DNA of 40,405 nucleotides, from the NCBI GenBank assembly GCA_005799065.1, contig SYHW01000041.1, positions 1 to 40,405 on the forward strand, written 5' to 3'. Under the pieces are notes generated by a model. That model saw only the letters and a list, made by a program, of their open reading frames with translations. It did no database searches and was not told the DNA's origin. The stretch's first letter is position 1. Each line of letters opens with the position of its first letter. Position numbers and translations under genes: made by a program. This DNA comes from Bacteroidota bacterium (GTDB taxonomy: Bacteria > Bacteroidota > Bacteroidia > UBA7662). Positions 8,893-17,853 of the stretch are shown piece by piece.

Positions 8893-11154
8893 ATGCTTTT
8901 CGACCTGGAATTAATTGAAGAGACCTATCAGCGCCTATCCACACGCGTTCCCGAAGCCCGAACCTTGCTCAGCCGTCCCCTCACCCTTACCGAGAAGATA
9001 TTATATTCACATTTATGGGGCGGTCAGGAGACGTTGAAAGCCGAGCGGGGCGTTACCTATGTGGATTTTGCGCCGGATCGGGTTGCGATGCAGGATGCAA
9101 CAGCGCAAATGGCGCTCCTGCAATTCATGCAGGCAGGCCGCGCCCGCACGGCTGTTCCTTCTACAGTGCATTGCGATCACCTCATCCAGGCCAAGCTCGG
9201 TGCAGAGACCGATCTCAACCAAGCGCGCGACAAAAACCAGGAGGTCTATGATTTTTTGGCTTCTGTTTCTGAAAAATATGGCATTGGTTTTTGGAAGCCG
9301 GGCGCAGGCATCATCCACCAGGTGGTGCTCGAACACTATGCCTTTCCGGGTGGAATGATGATTGGCACCGACTCCCACACGCCCAACGCGGGTGGATTGG
9401 GCATGATTGCCATTGGGGTTGGTGGGGCCGATGCCTGTGATGTAATGGCCGGTCTGCCCTGGGAGCTGAAATTTCCCCGAATCATCGGGGTTAAGCTGAC
9501 AGGTAAACTCAGTGGATGGGCCTCAGCGAAGGATGTTATCCTAAAAGTAGCGGGAATCCTTACGGTCAAGGGCGGCACAGACCATATTCTGGAATATTTT
9601 GGTGAAGGAGCGCAGTCGCTTTCTGCCACAGGTAAAAGCACCATTTGCAATATGGGAGCGGAGATAGGTGCTACAACCTCCCTGTTCGGGTTCGATGCTG
9701 CCATGGCCGAATACCTGCGTGGTACCCAGCGCGAAAAGGTAGCCGAGGGTGCCGAACGGATCCACGCACACCTGACTGGCGATCCAGAGGTATATGCTTC
9801 GCCTGAAACCTACTTTGACCAAGTCATCGAAATCAACTTAAGTGAACTTGAACCGCATGTCAATGGTCCGTTTACTCCCGATCTGGCCTGGCCATTGAGT
9901 CGATTTGCAGAAGCGGTTGAACAAAACGGATGGCCCGCTCGGTTGGAGGTGGGTCTCATCGGATCCTGTACCAATTCATCCTACGAAGACATCACCCGGG
10001 CTGCATCTGTGGCCCGACAGGCTGCTCAAAAACATCTGAAGGCAAAAAGTGCATTCACCATCACGCCCGGATCCGAAATGGTTCGTTATACGGTCGAACG
10101 CGACGGATATTTAGACGACTTCGGGACCATCGGCGGTGTTGTTCTGGCCAATGCTTGTGGCCCGTGTATTGGTCAGTGGGCACGCGCAGGCTCAGAAGAT
10201 CAGAAGCCCAACAGCATCATTACCTCATTCAATCGAAATTTTGCGAAGCGCAACGATGGAAACCCCAATACCCATGCTTTTGTTGCCTCTCCTGAGGTCG
10301 TAACGGCCTTATCGATTGCTGGTGATTTGCGTTTTAACCCCCTAAAAGACACCCTCATCAATGAACATGGCGAAGCCGTTCGTCTCGACGAACCAACGGG
10401 AATACCGCTTCCGGTTCGCGGATTTGATGTGGAGGATTATGGCTACCAGGCGCCTTCTGCGGATGGCGAATCGGTGGTGGTGAAGGTAGACCCTGCGTCC
10501 GAACGTCTTCAACTACTCGATCCGTTCCCAGCTTGGGAGGGCACCGATCTGCATGATTTGGTGTTGCTTATCAAAGCCAAGGGCAAATGCACGACGGATC
10601 ACATTTCGATGGCGGGCCCTTGGCTGAAGTACCGTGGTCACCTCGACAACATTTCCAATAATTTGTTGATCGGTGCCATCAATTTTGCAAACGGACAAGC
10701 CAATCACGTAAAAAATCAAATCAGTGGCGAATATGGAGAAGTTCCTGCTGTTCAAAGGGCCTATAAAGCGGCCAGTCGGGGTAGTGTCGTTGTGGGTGAT
10801 GAAAATTATGGGGAGGGTTCATCCAGAGAACACGCTGCCATGGAACCACGCCACCTTGGGGTGCGGGTAATTTTGGTTAAATCATTTGCCCGGATTCATG
10901 AAACAAACCTCAAAAAGCAAGGCATGTTGGCGCTCACTTTTGCCAAACCTGGGGATTACGATTTAGTACGGGAGGACGATCGAATCGACATTCTGGGACT
11001 TACAACCTTTCGTCCGGGCGAACCCCTACGCATTGTTCTTAAACACAGTGATGGCAGTCGCGACGAAATACAGGTGAACCATACCTATAACGAGCAGCAA
11101 ATTGATTGGTTCCGTGCCGGTGCTGCCCTCAACTTAATCCGCCAAGGAATATAG
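8893..11154 (+). CDS. Aconitate hydratase
   Basis: Interconverts citrate and isocitrate in the TCA cycle. 753 residues, like the mitochondrial-type single-chain aconitases common in Bacteroidota. The three [4Fe-4S] ligands are visible: Cys359 in 'GSCTNSS' and Cys422/Cys425 in 'ANACGPCIG'. Other landmarks: 'HCDHLI', '[11 protein letters not shown]', and in the C-terminal swivel domain '[15 protein letters not shown]' and '[13 protein letters not shown]'. No regulatory gene is adjacent, and the gene is monocistronic. The 110 bases to the next convergent gene hold only a weak, diverged 20-bp repeat (GCCGACCG at 11170 and 11190) and no hairpin. Confidence 0.97.
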   Translation: MLFDLELIEETYQRLSTRVPEARTLLSRPLTLTEKILYSHLWGGQETLKAERGVTYVDFAPDRVAMQDATAQMALLQFMQAGRARTAVPSTVHCDHLIQAKLGAETDLNQARDKNQEVYDFLASVSEKYGIGFWKPGAGIIHQVVLEHYAFPGGMMIGTDSHTPNAGGLGMIAIGVGGADACDVMAGLPWELKFPRIIGVKLTGKLSGWASAKDVILKVAGILTVKGGTDHILEYFGEGAQSLSATGKSTICNMGAEIGATTSLFGFDAAMAEYLRGTQREKVAEGAERIHAHLTGDPEVYASPETYFDQVIEINLSELEPHVNGPFTPDLAWPLSRFAEAVEQNGWPARLEVGLIGSCTNSSYEDITRAASVARQAAQKHLKAKSAFTITPGSEMVRYTVERDGYLDDFGTIGGVVLANACGPCIGQWARAGSEDQKPNSIITSFNRNFAKRNDGNPNTHAFVASPEVVTALSIAGDLRFNPLKDTLINEHGEAVRLDEPTGIPLPVRGFDVEDYGYQAPSADGESVVVKVDPASERLQLLDPFPAWEGTDLHDLVLLIKAKGKCTTDHISMAGPWLKYRGHLDNISNNLLIGAINFANGQANHVKNQISGEYGEVPAVQRAYKAASRGSVVVGDENYGEGSSREHAAMEPRHLGVRVILVKSFARIHETNLKKQGMLALTFAKPGDYDLVREDDRIDILGLTTFRPGEPLRIVLKHSDGSRDEIQVNHTYNEQQIDWFRAGAALNLIRQGI

Positions 11155-11264
11155 TCTTCTGCCCCGATCGCCGACCGTATGCCTTAAGTGCCGACCGCCT
11201 GCTTTGTTGCGCAATCTACTCATACGCTAAGGGAAGAAAATGGCGAAAATTGAGATATTCCGAA

Positions 11265-11777
11265 TCAGAAGGGCAAGTCGTCGGCTCCATTGGCGTCGTC
11301 GCCCATGCTCGAAGACGACATAGGATCATTGGCTCCTGAAGATGAACCTGGGCCCATCGCAGATCCGGAATAGTTGGCCGAACCCATACTGGAGGGCGCG
11401 TAACCACCCGAATCCATACTGGAGGGCGCGTAACCACCCGAACCCATTGACGACGGGTTGTATCCGCCTTGACCATTGGGTGAGCCGTAGGATCCCCCTT
11501 GATCTTGACCGGCCGGTGCAATTTTCCAAGCACGAATGTCGGAATACCATCGACCATTGTATTCTCGGCTCTCGAGATCAACGGACACACGGACGCGATC
11601 GCCTTCACGCAACGGAAACTGATCGATTTTATCGCCCATTAAACTCATAAAGATCTTTTTGGGGTATTGAGCCGAAGTTTCGAGCAAGAACTCCTGTTTG
11701 CGCCATGGGTTGCCGGTTCGGGCCGATTGTCCGCTCACGAGCGGCATAATCTGAATGATTGTTCCCTCTACTTCCAT
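11265..11777 (-). CDS. DUF3127 protein with SSB-like acidic C-terminal tip
   Basis: 170 residues. Residues 1-88 form the DUF3127 domain, an OB-fold-like unit typical of Bacteroidota ('MEVEGTIIQIMPL', 'WRKQEFLLETSAQYPKKI', 'DLESREYNGRWYSDIRAWKI'). A Gly/Ser/Met-rich linker (~89-158) follows with 10-residue repeats. The chain ends in DDANGADDLPF, resembling the D-D-x-P-F tip of single-stranded DNA-binding proteins that recruits repair partners. A role on DNA or as an SSB-like hub is inference; the domain has no proven function that I know of. It overlaps the end of the upstream gene (11768-12445) by ten bases, so the two are translated together. Confidence 0.85.
   Translation of the reverse strand: MEVEGTIIQIMPLVSGQSARTGNPWRKQEFLLETSAQYPKKIFMSLMGDKIDQFPLREGDRVRVSVDLESREYNGRWYSDIRAWKIAPAGQDQGGSYGSPNGQGGYNPSSMGSGGYAPSSMDSGGYAPSSMGSANYSGSAMGPGSSSGANDPMSSSSMGDDANGADDLPF
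11349..11468 (-). repeat. 30-bp coding repeats in the DUF3127 linker
   Basis: Residues 104-113, 114-123 and 124-133 are GGYNPSSMGS, GGYAPSSMDS and GGYAPSSMGS. A degenerate fourth copy, ANYSGSAMGP, is 134-143. At DNA level the second and third units (11409-11438 and 11379-11408) are almost identical, which implies a recent duplication. Confidence 0.93.
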
Positions 11778-12445
11778 AATCTGTTTATTAATTGTTTTTT
11801 TGTGTACAAAAACGAGAAATCAATGCCTTCCGGGGATATACTTAACCACCTTTCCATCAAGGCATGAAAGCTGTATGCCTGACCCAAAGGACCTTTCCAC
11901 ACAATCTCAATACGAGGCGCCTTGCCGCCGCGATGAACGCCACTTAAATAAAGAAATGGGCCTTTTGGGCGCCCATAAATCGCATTCCAACACCGCTGAA
12001 TGATTCCACCATCTGCGCAAAATGTGTAACACTGGTGGTAGTCGCAGCCCAATTCTTCGTCTCTTGAAATCCAGCGTTCAGCTTGAACCAGATCAAATCC
12101 AGCCATGCGATTGATTTGGCCCATCAAACAATCCAAAACCAATGCGTAGGTTTCTGCGGGCATGTAATCATCGATGGTGAATGCAAAACCCGTGGAATCT
12201 TGCGGGGTATTTAAAGGGAAGGCAGTCGGTGCATGCGCATGATCATCTCCAAAAAATGCCTCTTCGTAGGCTTTTCTGACCCGATGAAATGCATATTGCA
12301 TTCCGCCTTGATCCAACCAATGCTTCAATTCGTTGCGCTGGCGATCTGTGCGAACCAAACGACGTCGGTAGAGCGTTAAGGCTTGACCGACTGTCGCTTT
12401 TTCTTGAACACGAGTATGAAGCAGATGACCCACGGTTTGATGCAA
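11768..12445 (-). CDS. Protein of unknown function, non-ATG start
   Basis: 225 residues if it starts at TTG 12445; an in-frame stop immediately precedes that codon. GTG at 12433 is the alternative, and no ATG occurs before residue 49. I do not recognise the family. No signal peptide or membrane segment is seen. The N-terminal ~60 residues are basic and helical. The C-terminal half is rich in Trp, Cys and aromatic residues (for example 'CDYHQCYTFCADGGIIQRCWNAIYG'). It is transcribed with the downstream DUF3127 gene (ten-base overlap). Codon use resembles its neighbours. Confidence 0.75.
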   Translation of the reverse strand: MHQTVGHLLHTRVQEKATVGQALTLYRRRLVRTDRQRNELKHWLDQGGMQYAFHRVRKAYEEAFFGDDHAHAPTAFPLNTPQDSTGFAFTIDDYMPAETYALVLDCLMGQINRMAGFDLVQAERWISRDEELGCDYHQCYTFCADGGIIQRCWNAIYGRPKGPFLYLSGVHRGGKAPRIEIVWKGPLGQAYSFHALMERWLSISPEGIDFSFLYTKKQLINRLWK

Positions 12446-12509
12446 TTAAATCCCACAAATATAGCAAAGGATGCTATTTTTGCCAAAGCAAACCCCTTTC
12501 AATTTCAGC
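12446..12509. promoter_or_regulatory. Overlapping divergent promoters
   Basis: On the minus strand TATATTTG (12463-12456) with TTTG 20 bases upstream is a near-ideal promoter for the 12445 gene, giving a leader of a few bases. On the plus strand TATTTTTG (12475-12482) is a -7 match for the nuclease gene, without a clear -33. The two -7 boxes are 11 bases apart and lie within or beside an inverted repeat, ATAGC (12461-12465) / GCTAT (12473-12477), so the promoters probably interfere. Confidence 0.5.
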
Positions 12510-13937
12510 ATGTTTTTGCAGTTTTTGGGCGCAAGCCGACAGGTCACAGGCAGCATGTTCCTGCTGGAGCTCGACGATGGTTTCCGCGTTTTGGTGGATT
12601 GCGGTCAGGATCTGGAGAAAAACCCCATTACCGCAGAGGACATTGGGTTTGGCCCGTTTCCCTTCGCGCCTTCGGAAATCGACCTGGTATTGCTCACGCA
12701 TGCGCACATCGACCACAGCGGCCGCCTCCCGACCTTATTTCGACACGGCTACACAGGCGAGGTTTTGTGTACGCTTCCCACCTACTACCTGGCATCACTG
12801 CTGTTGGCCGACAGCGCGCAACTGATGCGCAAAAAAGCGGAAGCACAACAAGATCGAAACCGCAAAAGGAAGCAACGCAGACTTGGACGCGGCCGCGATA
12901 ACGAATGGGCAGAATATACCGGACGCGATGTAGACCAAAGCTTGTCGCGTTTCGTACCCGTTGCGTTTGGCGAAACCCATATCGTTCGGCCCAATCTAAC
13001 CGTCACCTTTAACCCTACTGGTCACCTGTTGGGCGCCGCCAATATCATCTTGGAAGCGCAAAAATCCGACGGCTCTGTTTGTTGCATCGCCTTCAGCGGG
13101 GATGTGGGTCGCTATCAATATCCCTTGTTGAATGATCCCATACCCCTTCCGCAGGTCGATTATCTCGTGTGTGAAAGCACCTATGGCGGGCGAACGCACA
13201 GCGACAAAAATAGACCTGGAGAAATTCTCGAAGGCATTATTCGGGAGATCTGTGTAGAGCAACCCGGAAAACTCATCATTCCCTCGTTTAGTGTTGGTCG
13301 AACACAGTCGTTGCTGTTTGTACTGCACCGCCTGCAAATAGAAGGCCGGCTTCCTGAAATTCCCATTTATGTGGACAGTCCACTCGCCATAGAAAGCACC
13401 AAGGCCTACCAGCATCTACATCGTTTTTTATCGGCAGACGCCCGCGAGGTTCAGTCGCGCTTCGATGATTTGTTTGCATTCGACCAATTACACCTGGTTC
13501 AACGATTGAGCGAAAGCAAAGCACTTTCTGAACATTATCGACCTTGCATCATCATTTCGGCCTCAGGCATGCTTGAAGGTGGGCGCATTCAGCATCACCT
13601 CAGGCATCAATTGCAGAACAGCAAGGCATGCATCCTCTTTATCGGTTTTGTGGCGGAAGGCACATTGGGTCGACGGCTTCTGGATGGGGAAAGTATCTGG
13701 CAAAATGATGGCAAAAAGCTGGAGGTACGCGCACAAATACGCCGAACCGACGTGTTTAGTGGTCACGCCGACCACGACGGACTCGTGGAATTTGTTGGCT
13801 CGCAAGCACCCGATCGGCTTAAAAGAGTATTTTTGACGCATGGAGACTACTCCGCTATGTTGGCTTTGGAAGAGTCGCTTTCTGAAAAAGGATACCGCGT
13901 TGAAATCCCCTTCAAGTCGCAAATTTATTCCCTATGA
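12510..13937 (+). CDS. Metallo-beta-lactamase fold beta-CASP ribonuclease-like protein
   Basis: 475 residues from the ATG at 12510; a longer frame from 12471 adds 13 residues absent in the family and overlaps the promoter. Seen: 'FLGASRQVTGS' start, zinc motif HAHIDH at 64-69 (His64, His66, Asp68, His69), 'PTGHLLGAAN', 'FSGDVGR', a beta-CASP domain in the middle (~200-340), 'ASGMLEGGRI', and a C-terminal RMMBL motif 'FSGHADHDGL'. Relatives are CPSF73-like RNA endo/exonucleases acting in RNA processing or decay; the exact substrate is unknown. A Lys/Arg-rich insert (~110-125) may contact nucleic acid. The stop overlaps the next ATG (ATGA). Confidence 0.93.
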   Translation: MFLQFLGASRQVTGSMFLLELDDGFRVLVDCGQDLEKNPITAEDIGFGPFPFAPSEIDLVLLTHAHIDHSGRLPTLFRHGYTGEVLCTLPTYYLASLLLADSAQLMRKKAEAQQDRNRKRKQRRLGRGRDNEWAEYTGRDVDQSLSRFVPVAFGETHIVRPNLTVTFNPTGHLLGAANIILEAQKSDGSVCCIAFSGDVGRYQYPLLNDPIPLPQVDYLVCESTYGGRTHSDKNRPGEILEGIIREICVEQPGKLIIPSFSVGRTQSLLFVLHRLQIEGRLPEIPIYVDSPLAIESTKAYQHLHRFLSADAREVQSRFDDLFAFDQLHLVQRLSESKALSEHYRPCIIISASGMLEGGRIQHHLRHQLQNSKACILFIGFVAEGTLGRRLLDGESIWQNDGKKLEVRAQIRRTDVFSGHADHDGLVEFVGSQAPDRLKRVFLTHGDYSAMLALEESLSEKGYRVEIPFKSQIYSL

Positions 13938-14404
13938 CGCCCATTAAATTACAATTTGATGGATTGCGCATGCTTATGATCGGACTGCTCTTTTTTCTAC
14001 CCTCCTGCGGCGAAGTGGAAGAGAACGATCGAGAAGCACGCCGGTTACGCGACGATGTACTGGTGGATATGAAAGAAGTATACGAAACCAAGTCCATCTT
14101 ACGCTTGCATTTGGCTGCTGTTGATGCCAAAGTAGAGCGTTATATCATGCAGCCCGAACAATCAGATTCTCTGACCTTAGAAGAAGAAAGACTTTATGAA
14201 GAACGCGCTTCGATCCTCAGGTCTTTAGAAGCTCAGGAAGAGCGATTAAGGGATTGGATAGCGGAAGAAGCCGATCAGGAAGGCAAATCAGGATGGTGGC
14301 CCAGTGAATCGGCACGCGCGCAAAGCCGCCTTCGACTGGAACGCATCACCGAGATCAAACAGTCGATCGACACACTATTGAAAAAAAGTAAAACCAGGGG
14401 ATAA
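13934..14404 (+). CDS. Hypothetical coiled-coil lipoprotein
   Basis: 156 residues. The signal sequence ends in 'LLFFLPSCGE', a lipobox, so the mature protein should be lipid-anchored. The rest is almost entirely charged helix (Glu/Arg/Lys/Leu heptads ~30-105 and ~125-150), predicted coiled coil. No named family recognised. Its ATG overlaps the preceding stop by four bases and the next gene starts four bases after its stop, so it is translated with the beta-CASP and SCO genes. The link may be only positional. Confidence 0.8.
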   Translation: MTPIKLQFDGLRMLMIGLLFFLPSCGEVEENDREARRLRDDVLVDMKEVYETKSILRLHLAAVDAKVERYIMQPEQSDSLTLEEERLYEERASILRSLEAQEERLRDWIAEEADQEGKSGWWPSESARAQSRLRLERITEIKQSIDTLLKKSKTRG

Positions 14405-14408
14405 ATCA

Positions 14409-15080
14409 ATGAAATCAGCGTTTTTGAACGGGCTTGTTCTCATAAGCAATTGGGTAGTCAAGCCTTTCACCGTGCTGCTCCTTGCGGTGTCTTGTGGAGA
14501 GAAGTCCCCATCGGACCAATCGTTGCCTGTTTTGGGACCCCCCGCATTGGCATCCAACAAACCGCATGGTGAAGCGAAAGAGGGTTTTCCTCATTTTAGT
14601 TTGGAAGACCAATGGGGCAACATCATCACGCCGGATAGCCTGGCCGGACAATTGATCGTGGGGGATTTCTTCTTTTCAACATGTAAGGGTATCTGCAAGG
14701 ATCAGTTGACCGGACTCAAAAAAGTGTATGCAGCCTATGGTCAGGATCATCGGATTCGGATTGTCTCACACAGCATCGACCCAGACAACGATACCCGGGA
14801 TGTGTTGTTGGCTTATGCCCAAAAGGCAGGGGTTTTGAACCACCATTGGCTTTTTCTGCATGGTGATACCAGTATAGTATACCCCCTGGCCCGGGATTCA
14901 TACCTGGCATTCGCCGAATCGGACAGCCTAGCCATCGGAGGATATACCCACAGCGGCTACCTCAGTCTCTTAGACCCCCAACGCCGCATTCGCGGAATCT
15001 ACGACGCTGCGCAACCGGATGAAATCGACAGACTCCGCACAGACATCCGTATTTTACTGGCCGAAACCCATGAACAATAG
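14409..15080 (+). CDS. SCO1/SenC-family lipoprotein
   Basis: 223 residues with a lipobox (LLLAVSC, Cys29). The mature part is a thioredoxin fold with the SCO metal motif C-x3-C (Cys92, Cys96 in 'STCKGICKDQ') and the partner His181 in 'GYTHSGYLSLLD', the copper-binding set. Family members deliver copper to the CuA site of cytochrome c oxidase or reduce its cysteines. No oxidase genes are in the window. The usual Pro after the second Cys (CxxxCP) is Lys here. The gene sits between two lipoprotein genes and overlaps the next one by 11 bases. Confidence 0.88.
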   Translation: MKSAFLNGLVLISNWVVKPFTVLLLAVSCGEKSPSDQSLPVLGPPALASNKPHGEAKEGFPHFSLEDQWGNIITPDSLAGQLIVGDFFFSTCKGICKDQLTGLKKVYAAYGQDHRIRIVSHSIDPDNDTRDVLLAYAQKAGVLNHHWLFLHGDTSIVYPLARDSYLAFAESDSLAIGGYTHSGYLSLLDPQRRIRGIYDAAQPDEIDRLRTDIRILLAETHEQ

Positions 15081-16638
15081 AGCGTTAATTATTTGGCACT
15101 TCAGGCACTTCCGTTTGGCTGTTATCGGCATGGGCCTCTGGCTCATGTCCGCGTGTCATACACAGGATGGCATCTTAGGTATTCCTAAAGAGAACCGACT
15201 ACCAGATACCTATATGGTGGTAGACACCATCATTCGTTGGGGCGATGACCGTTTCACGAGTACGCTTCAGGTACATTGGTGGGGAACAGACCCCGATGGA
15301 TGGGTTGTAGGCTACGAACTGCGCCTTGCAGGCGTTGCGGATACCGCCTGGACCTTCACCACCGCCCATGACAGCATTTTTTTATTAAACATACCTACGG
15401 GCAGCGACACCTTCGATGCTGTTTTTGAAATCAGGGCAATCGACAACACGGGCGCATTTGATCCGTCGCCGGCACGGCTGAGGTATCCCGTTCGCAACAG
15501 TGTACCCACCCTCGCTTTTGTTTACCCACCCAATGGTTCAAATCCGCTCGCGGGTGCTTTCCCTACCCACAGTTTTCCTGTCCTGCATTTCGCCTGGCAA
15601 GGAAGCGATCCAGATGGGGCAGCTTCGATTGAACGCTATGAGCTGTGTTTGAATGACACGACCCAATCGAGTCGATGGCTCAGCCTACCCCCGACCTACA
15701 CGGAATGTATTCTGCAGGCCGAAACACCGAACGGAACAAGTTCATCATGTCTTGTGTTTCCAGGCGATCGAACCACACCCCTCACGGATCGCCTGCAGGG
15801 ATTAATTTTATCCGATTCCAACCGCTTGTATGTTCGCGTCATTGACCGATCTGGGGCGAAAAGTGATTGGGCTGAAAGTCGTTCTGTATTTGTGCGGACC
15901 CTGTCGCACAACATCCTTTTCGTGAATGCATTCACCCCTTCCGCCATTCCCAACCAGAACGTGGACACTGTTGCTGCGCGCATGGCCACTCAATTGGCGC
16001 TGTCCGGCATCAACCAGTACCATGAGCTGCGTATTTTTGAGCGTTCGGGCAATGCTTTTACCCAATTATCAGCCAACAACGCCACACAATCCCGCATTTT
16101 CGATTTGTTCGACCATATTATTTGGCTGGGTGGTGGCGGATACGATTTCGATCAAAACGCGGCCCTAACTCAGTACACCATGGGTCGGTTCTTGGACGGA
16201 GGAGGGAATCTCCTCATGAGCCTCACTTCATCGGCGGGGTCGCCCGCAACGGGCACCATCTATGAGCTTTTTCCATTCGACTCGCTCTTAGCCCCCCCCG
16301 ATGGGTACGGCTTTCTGCTTACCGACACGGCAACGCTCTCTCCATTGTCCCCCAACTACCCTATTTTGGGGTATGACCGGTTTAATCCAGCGGTTCGCCC
16401 GTTGAAATTGCGCAGTGGCACCACCGGACTGTACAAAGCGAACATTTGGCTACGAAATTTCAGCACACTATCCCTAACACCGAGTAGCGGACCATCAACG
16501 GTGATGGCACTCCGTTACAACCCCATCAACCAAAGCCGTTTTGCTTTCACTACCCTCGAACTGCACTCCCTCAACCGGAATGGAACACTGTCGACCATGC
16601 TGTCGCAACTTCTGCGCAACGAGTTTGGGATCCCATGA
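15070..16638 (+). CDS. Large hypothetical lipoprotein with Ig/FN3-like repeats
   Basis: 522 residues from ATG 15070; an in-frame ATG at 15019 lies deep inside the SCO gene and would spoil the signal sequence. The N-terminus ends in 'LWLMSACHTQDG', a lipobox. Two tandem beta-sandwich-like segments follow (~50-145 and ~150-285), each with a 'G(T/S)DPDG...YEL' motif as in FN3/Ig-like domains. The C-terminal half (~300-520) contains 'HNILFVNAFTPS' and 'FDHIIWLGGGGYDF', suggesting an alpha/beta domain. Surface or periplasmic location is likely; function unknown. Its TGA overlaps the purN ATG. Confidence 0.82.
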   Translation: MNNRALIIWHFRHFRLAVIGMGLWLMSACHTQDGILGIPKENRLPDTYMVVDTIIRWGDDRFTSTLQVHWWGTDPDGWVVGYELRLAGVADTAWTFTTAHDSIFLLNIPTGSDTFDAVFEIRAIDNTGAFDPSPARLRYPVRNSVPTLAFVYPPNGSNPLAGAFPTHSFPVLHFAWQGSDPDGAASIERYELCLNDTTQSSRWLSLPPTYTECILQAETPNGTSSSCLVFPGDRTTPLTDRLQGLILSDSNRLYVRVIDRSGAKSDWAESRSVFVRTLSHNILFVNAFTPSAIPNQNVDTVAARMATQLALSGINQYHELRIFERSGNAFTQLSANNATQSRIFDLFDHIIWLGGGGYDFDQNAALTQYTMGRFLDGGGNLLMSLTSSAGSPATGTIYELFPFDSLLAPPDGYGFLLTDTATLSPLSPNYPILGYDRFNPAVRPLKLRSGTTGLYKANIWLRNFSTLSLTPSSGPSTVMALRYNPINQSRFAFTTLELHSLNRNGTLSTMLSQLLRNEFGIP

Positions 16639-17237
16639 TGCGGGTTGCAGTTTTTGCCAGCGGAACGGGAAGCAATGCTGAACGTCTTATTTTGCACTGG
16701 CAGCAAACTCCTCAACCCCTGGCCCGAGTGGTTTTGCTGGTTTCGGGAAAGCGGGATGCGCCTGTTGTCGCCAAAGCACACCTACTGCGGGTACCGGTTG
16801 TGGTTATCAGCCGACGTTCTTTGAACCATCCTGAGGATCTCATTCGGGTTTTGAAGGCCGAACGGATCGATGCATTAGTCTTACTGGGCTTCCTCTGGTT
16901 GATCCCACCTGATTTAATCCGGGCATTTGACGGCCGAATCCTGAACCTACACCCATCGTTGCTCCCTGATTTTGGGGGTAAGGGCATGTATGGTATGCAT
17001 GTGCATGAAGCCGTGGTGGCAGCAGCTGCTTCAAAGAGTGGAATTACCCTGCATTTGGTAAACGATGAATACGACCGCGGTCCAATTGTGGCTCAATTTT
17101 CCTTGGAGGTGCGCAATGGCGAAACAGCCTTCGAGTTATCGCAACGCATTCATGAACTGGAACAGCAGCATGTGCCTGAAGCCGTGGAACTTTTTTTACG
17201 GCAATCAGTGCTTCGGTCTCCTTTAACCCTTTTTTAG
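16635..17237 (+). CDS. purN: Phosphoribosylglycinamide formyltransferase 1
   Basis: Transfers a formyl group from 10-formyl-THF to GAR, step three of purine synthesis. 200 residues, normal length. Seen: N-terminal 'VAVFASGTGSNAE' phosphate-binding loop, catalytic Asn104 and His106 in 'NLHPSLLPDFGGKGMYG', and Asp144 in 'VNDEYDRGP'. The start may be the first ATG (16635, overlapping the previous stop as ATGA) or the second (16638). Its last 15 bases overlap the convergent exonuclease gene. Confidence 0.96.
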   Translation: MMRVAVFASGTGSNAERLILHWQQTPQPLARVVLLVSGKRDAPVVAKAHLLRVPVVVISRRSLNHPEDLIRVLKAERIDALVLLGFLWLIPPDLIRAFDGRILNLHPSLLPDFGGKGMYGMHVHEAVVAAAASKSGITLHLVNDEYDRGPIVAQFSLEVRNGETAFELSQRIHELEQQHVPEAVELFLRQSVLRSPLTLF

Positions 17238-17753
17238 GGCAGTTGTCCAATCGCCCATCATCGGATAGAGCATTCCAAACAGGCGGGCTGTGAGGTAGGC
17301 ATCACCAGCGGCCCGATGCCGGTTTTCAGTTTCCATACCCAACGACCGACACAACTTTCCGAGAGAATAAGAGGGCTCCTCAGGTAAGAGCTGGCGCGCT
17401 AAACTGAGGGTACACAGGCGATCGGCCTCGAATCGCAAGCCCACAGCGGCGAACTCAGCCTGAAGAAATCGATAATCGAAGGAAACATCATGGGCCACAA
17501 AAACACAACCTGATAGTAGCCGATGCAGTTCAGATGCAATGCTTTTGAATGGAGGGGCCGTATTCACCATTTCTTGGCTAATGCCGGTCATGCGCGCAAC
17601 AAAATCGGGAATGGGTTGACCCGGATTCACCAATCGCTCCCAAGTGCCCAGGATCTCTTGTCCGTCGTAAAACACCACCCCAACCTCCATCAGGCGGAAT
17701 GTTGGGAATTTACTCCCGGTGCATTCGATATCCACTACAGCAAAACGAACCAT
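17223..17753 (-). CDS. DEDDh-family 3'-5' exonuclease (DnaQ-like)
   Basis: 176 residues forming a single RNase T/DnaQ exonuclease domain. The metal-binding acidic residues are visible: Asp8 and Glu10 in 'VVDIECTG', Asp93 in 'AHDVSFDYRF', and His146/Asp151 in 'HRAAGDAYLT'. It removes nucleotides from DNA or RNA 3' ends. Whether it acts as a polymerase proofreader or in repair cannot be told, as it lacks the long C-terminal UvrC-like or helicase modules of related proteins. A TATTTTCG box (minus strand 17768-17761) ends seven bases before the ATG. Confidence 0.93.
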   Translation of the reverse strand: MVRFAVVDIECTGSKFPTFRLMEVGVVFYDGQEILGTWERLVNPGQPIPDFVARMTGISQEMVNTAPPFKSIASELHRLLSGCVFVAHDVSFDYRFLQAEFAAVGLRFEADRLCTLSLARQLLPEEPSYSLGKLCRSLGMETENRHRAAGDAYLTARLFGMLYPMMGDWTTALKKG

Positions 17754-17853
17754 TGGGCGACGAAAATACGCAGCACAGGGTTTCTTCTGATTTTTTATTT
17801 TCCTGCTGACGGATTTATATTTTTTCGTTGGGGTTAACTATATTCAACCGAAT
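17754..17853. promoter_or_regulatory. Divergent promoter region between the exonuclease and pstS
   Basis: 100 non-coding bases. The exonuclease side has TATTTTCG at 17768-17761. The pstS side is AT-rich (around 17815-17845) with no exact TAnnTTTG. I looked for a direct-repeat PHO-box-like element and saw none, so phosphate control of pst is not supported by sequence here. Confidence 0.35.

Noticed and set aside
17754-17853. PHO-box upstream of pstS
   Set aside because: No paired direct repeats with the usual spacing could be seen in the 100-base gap.
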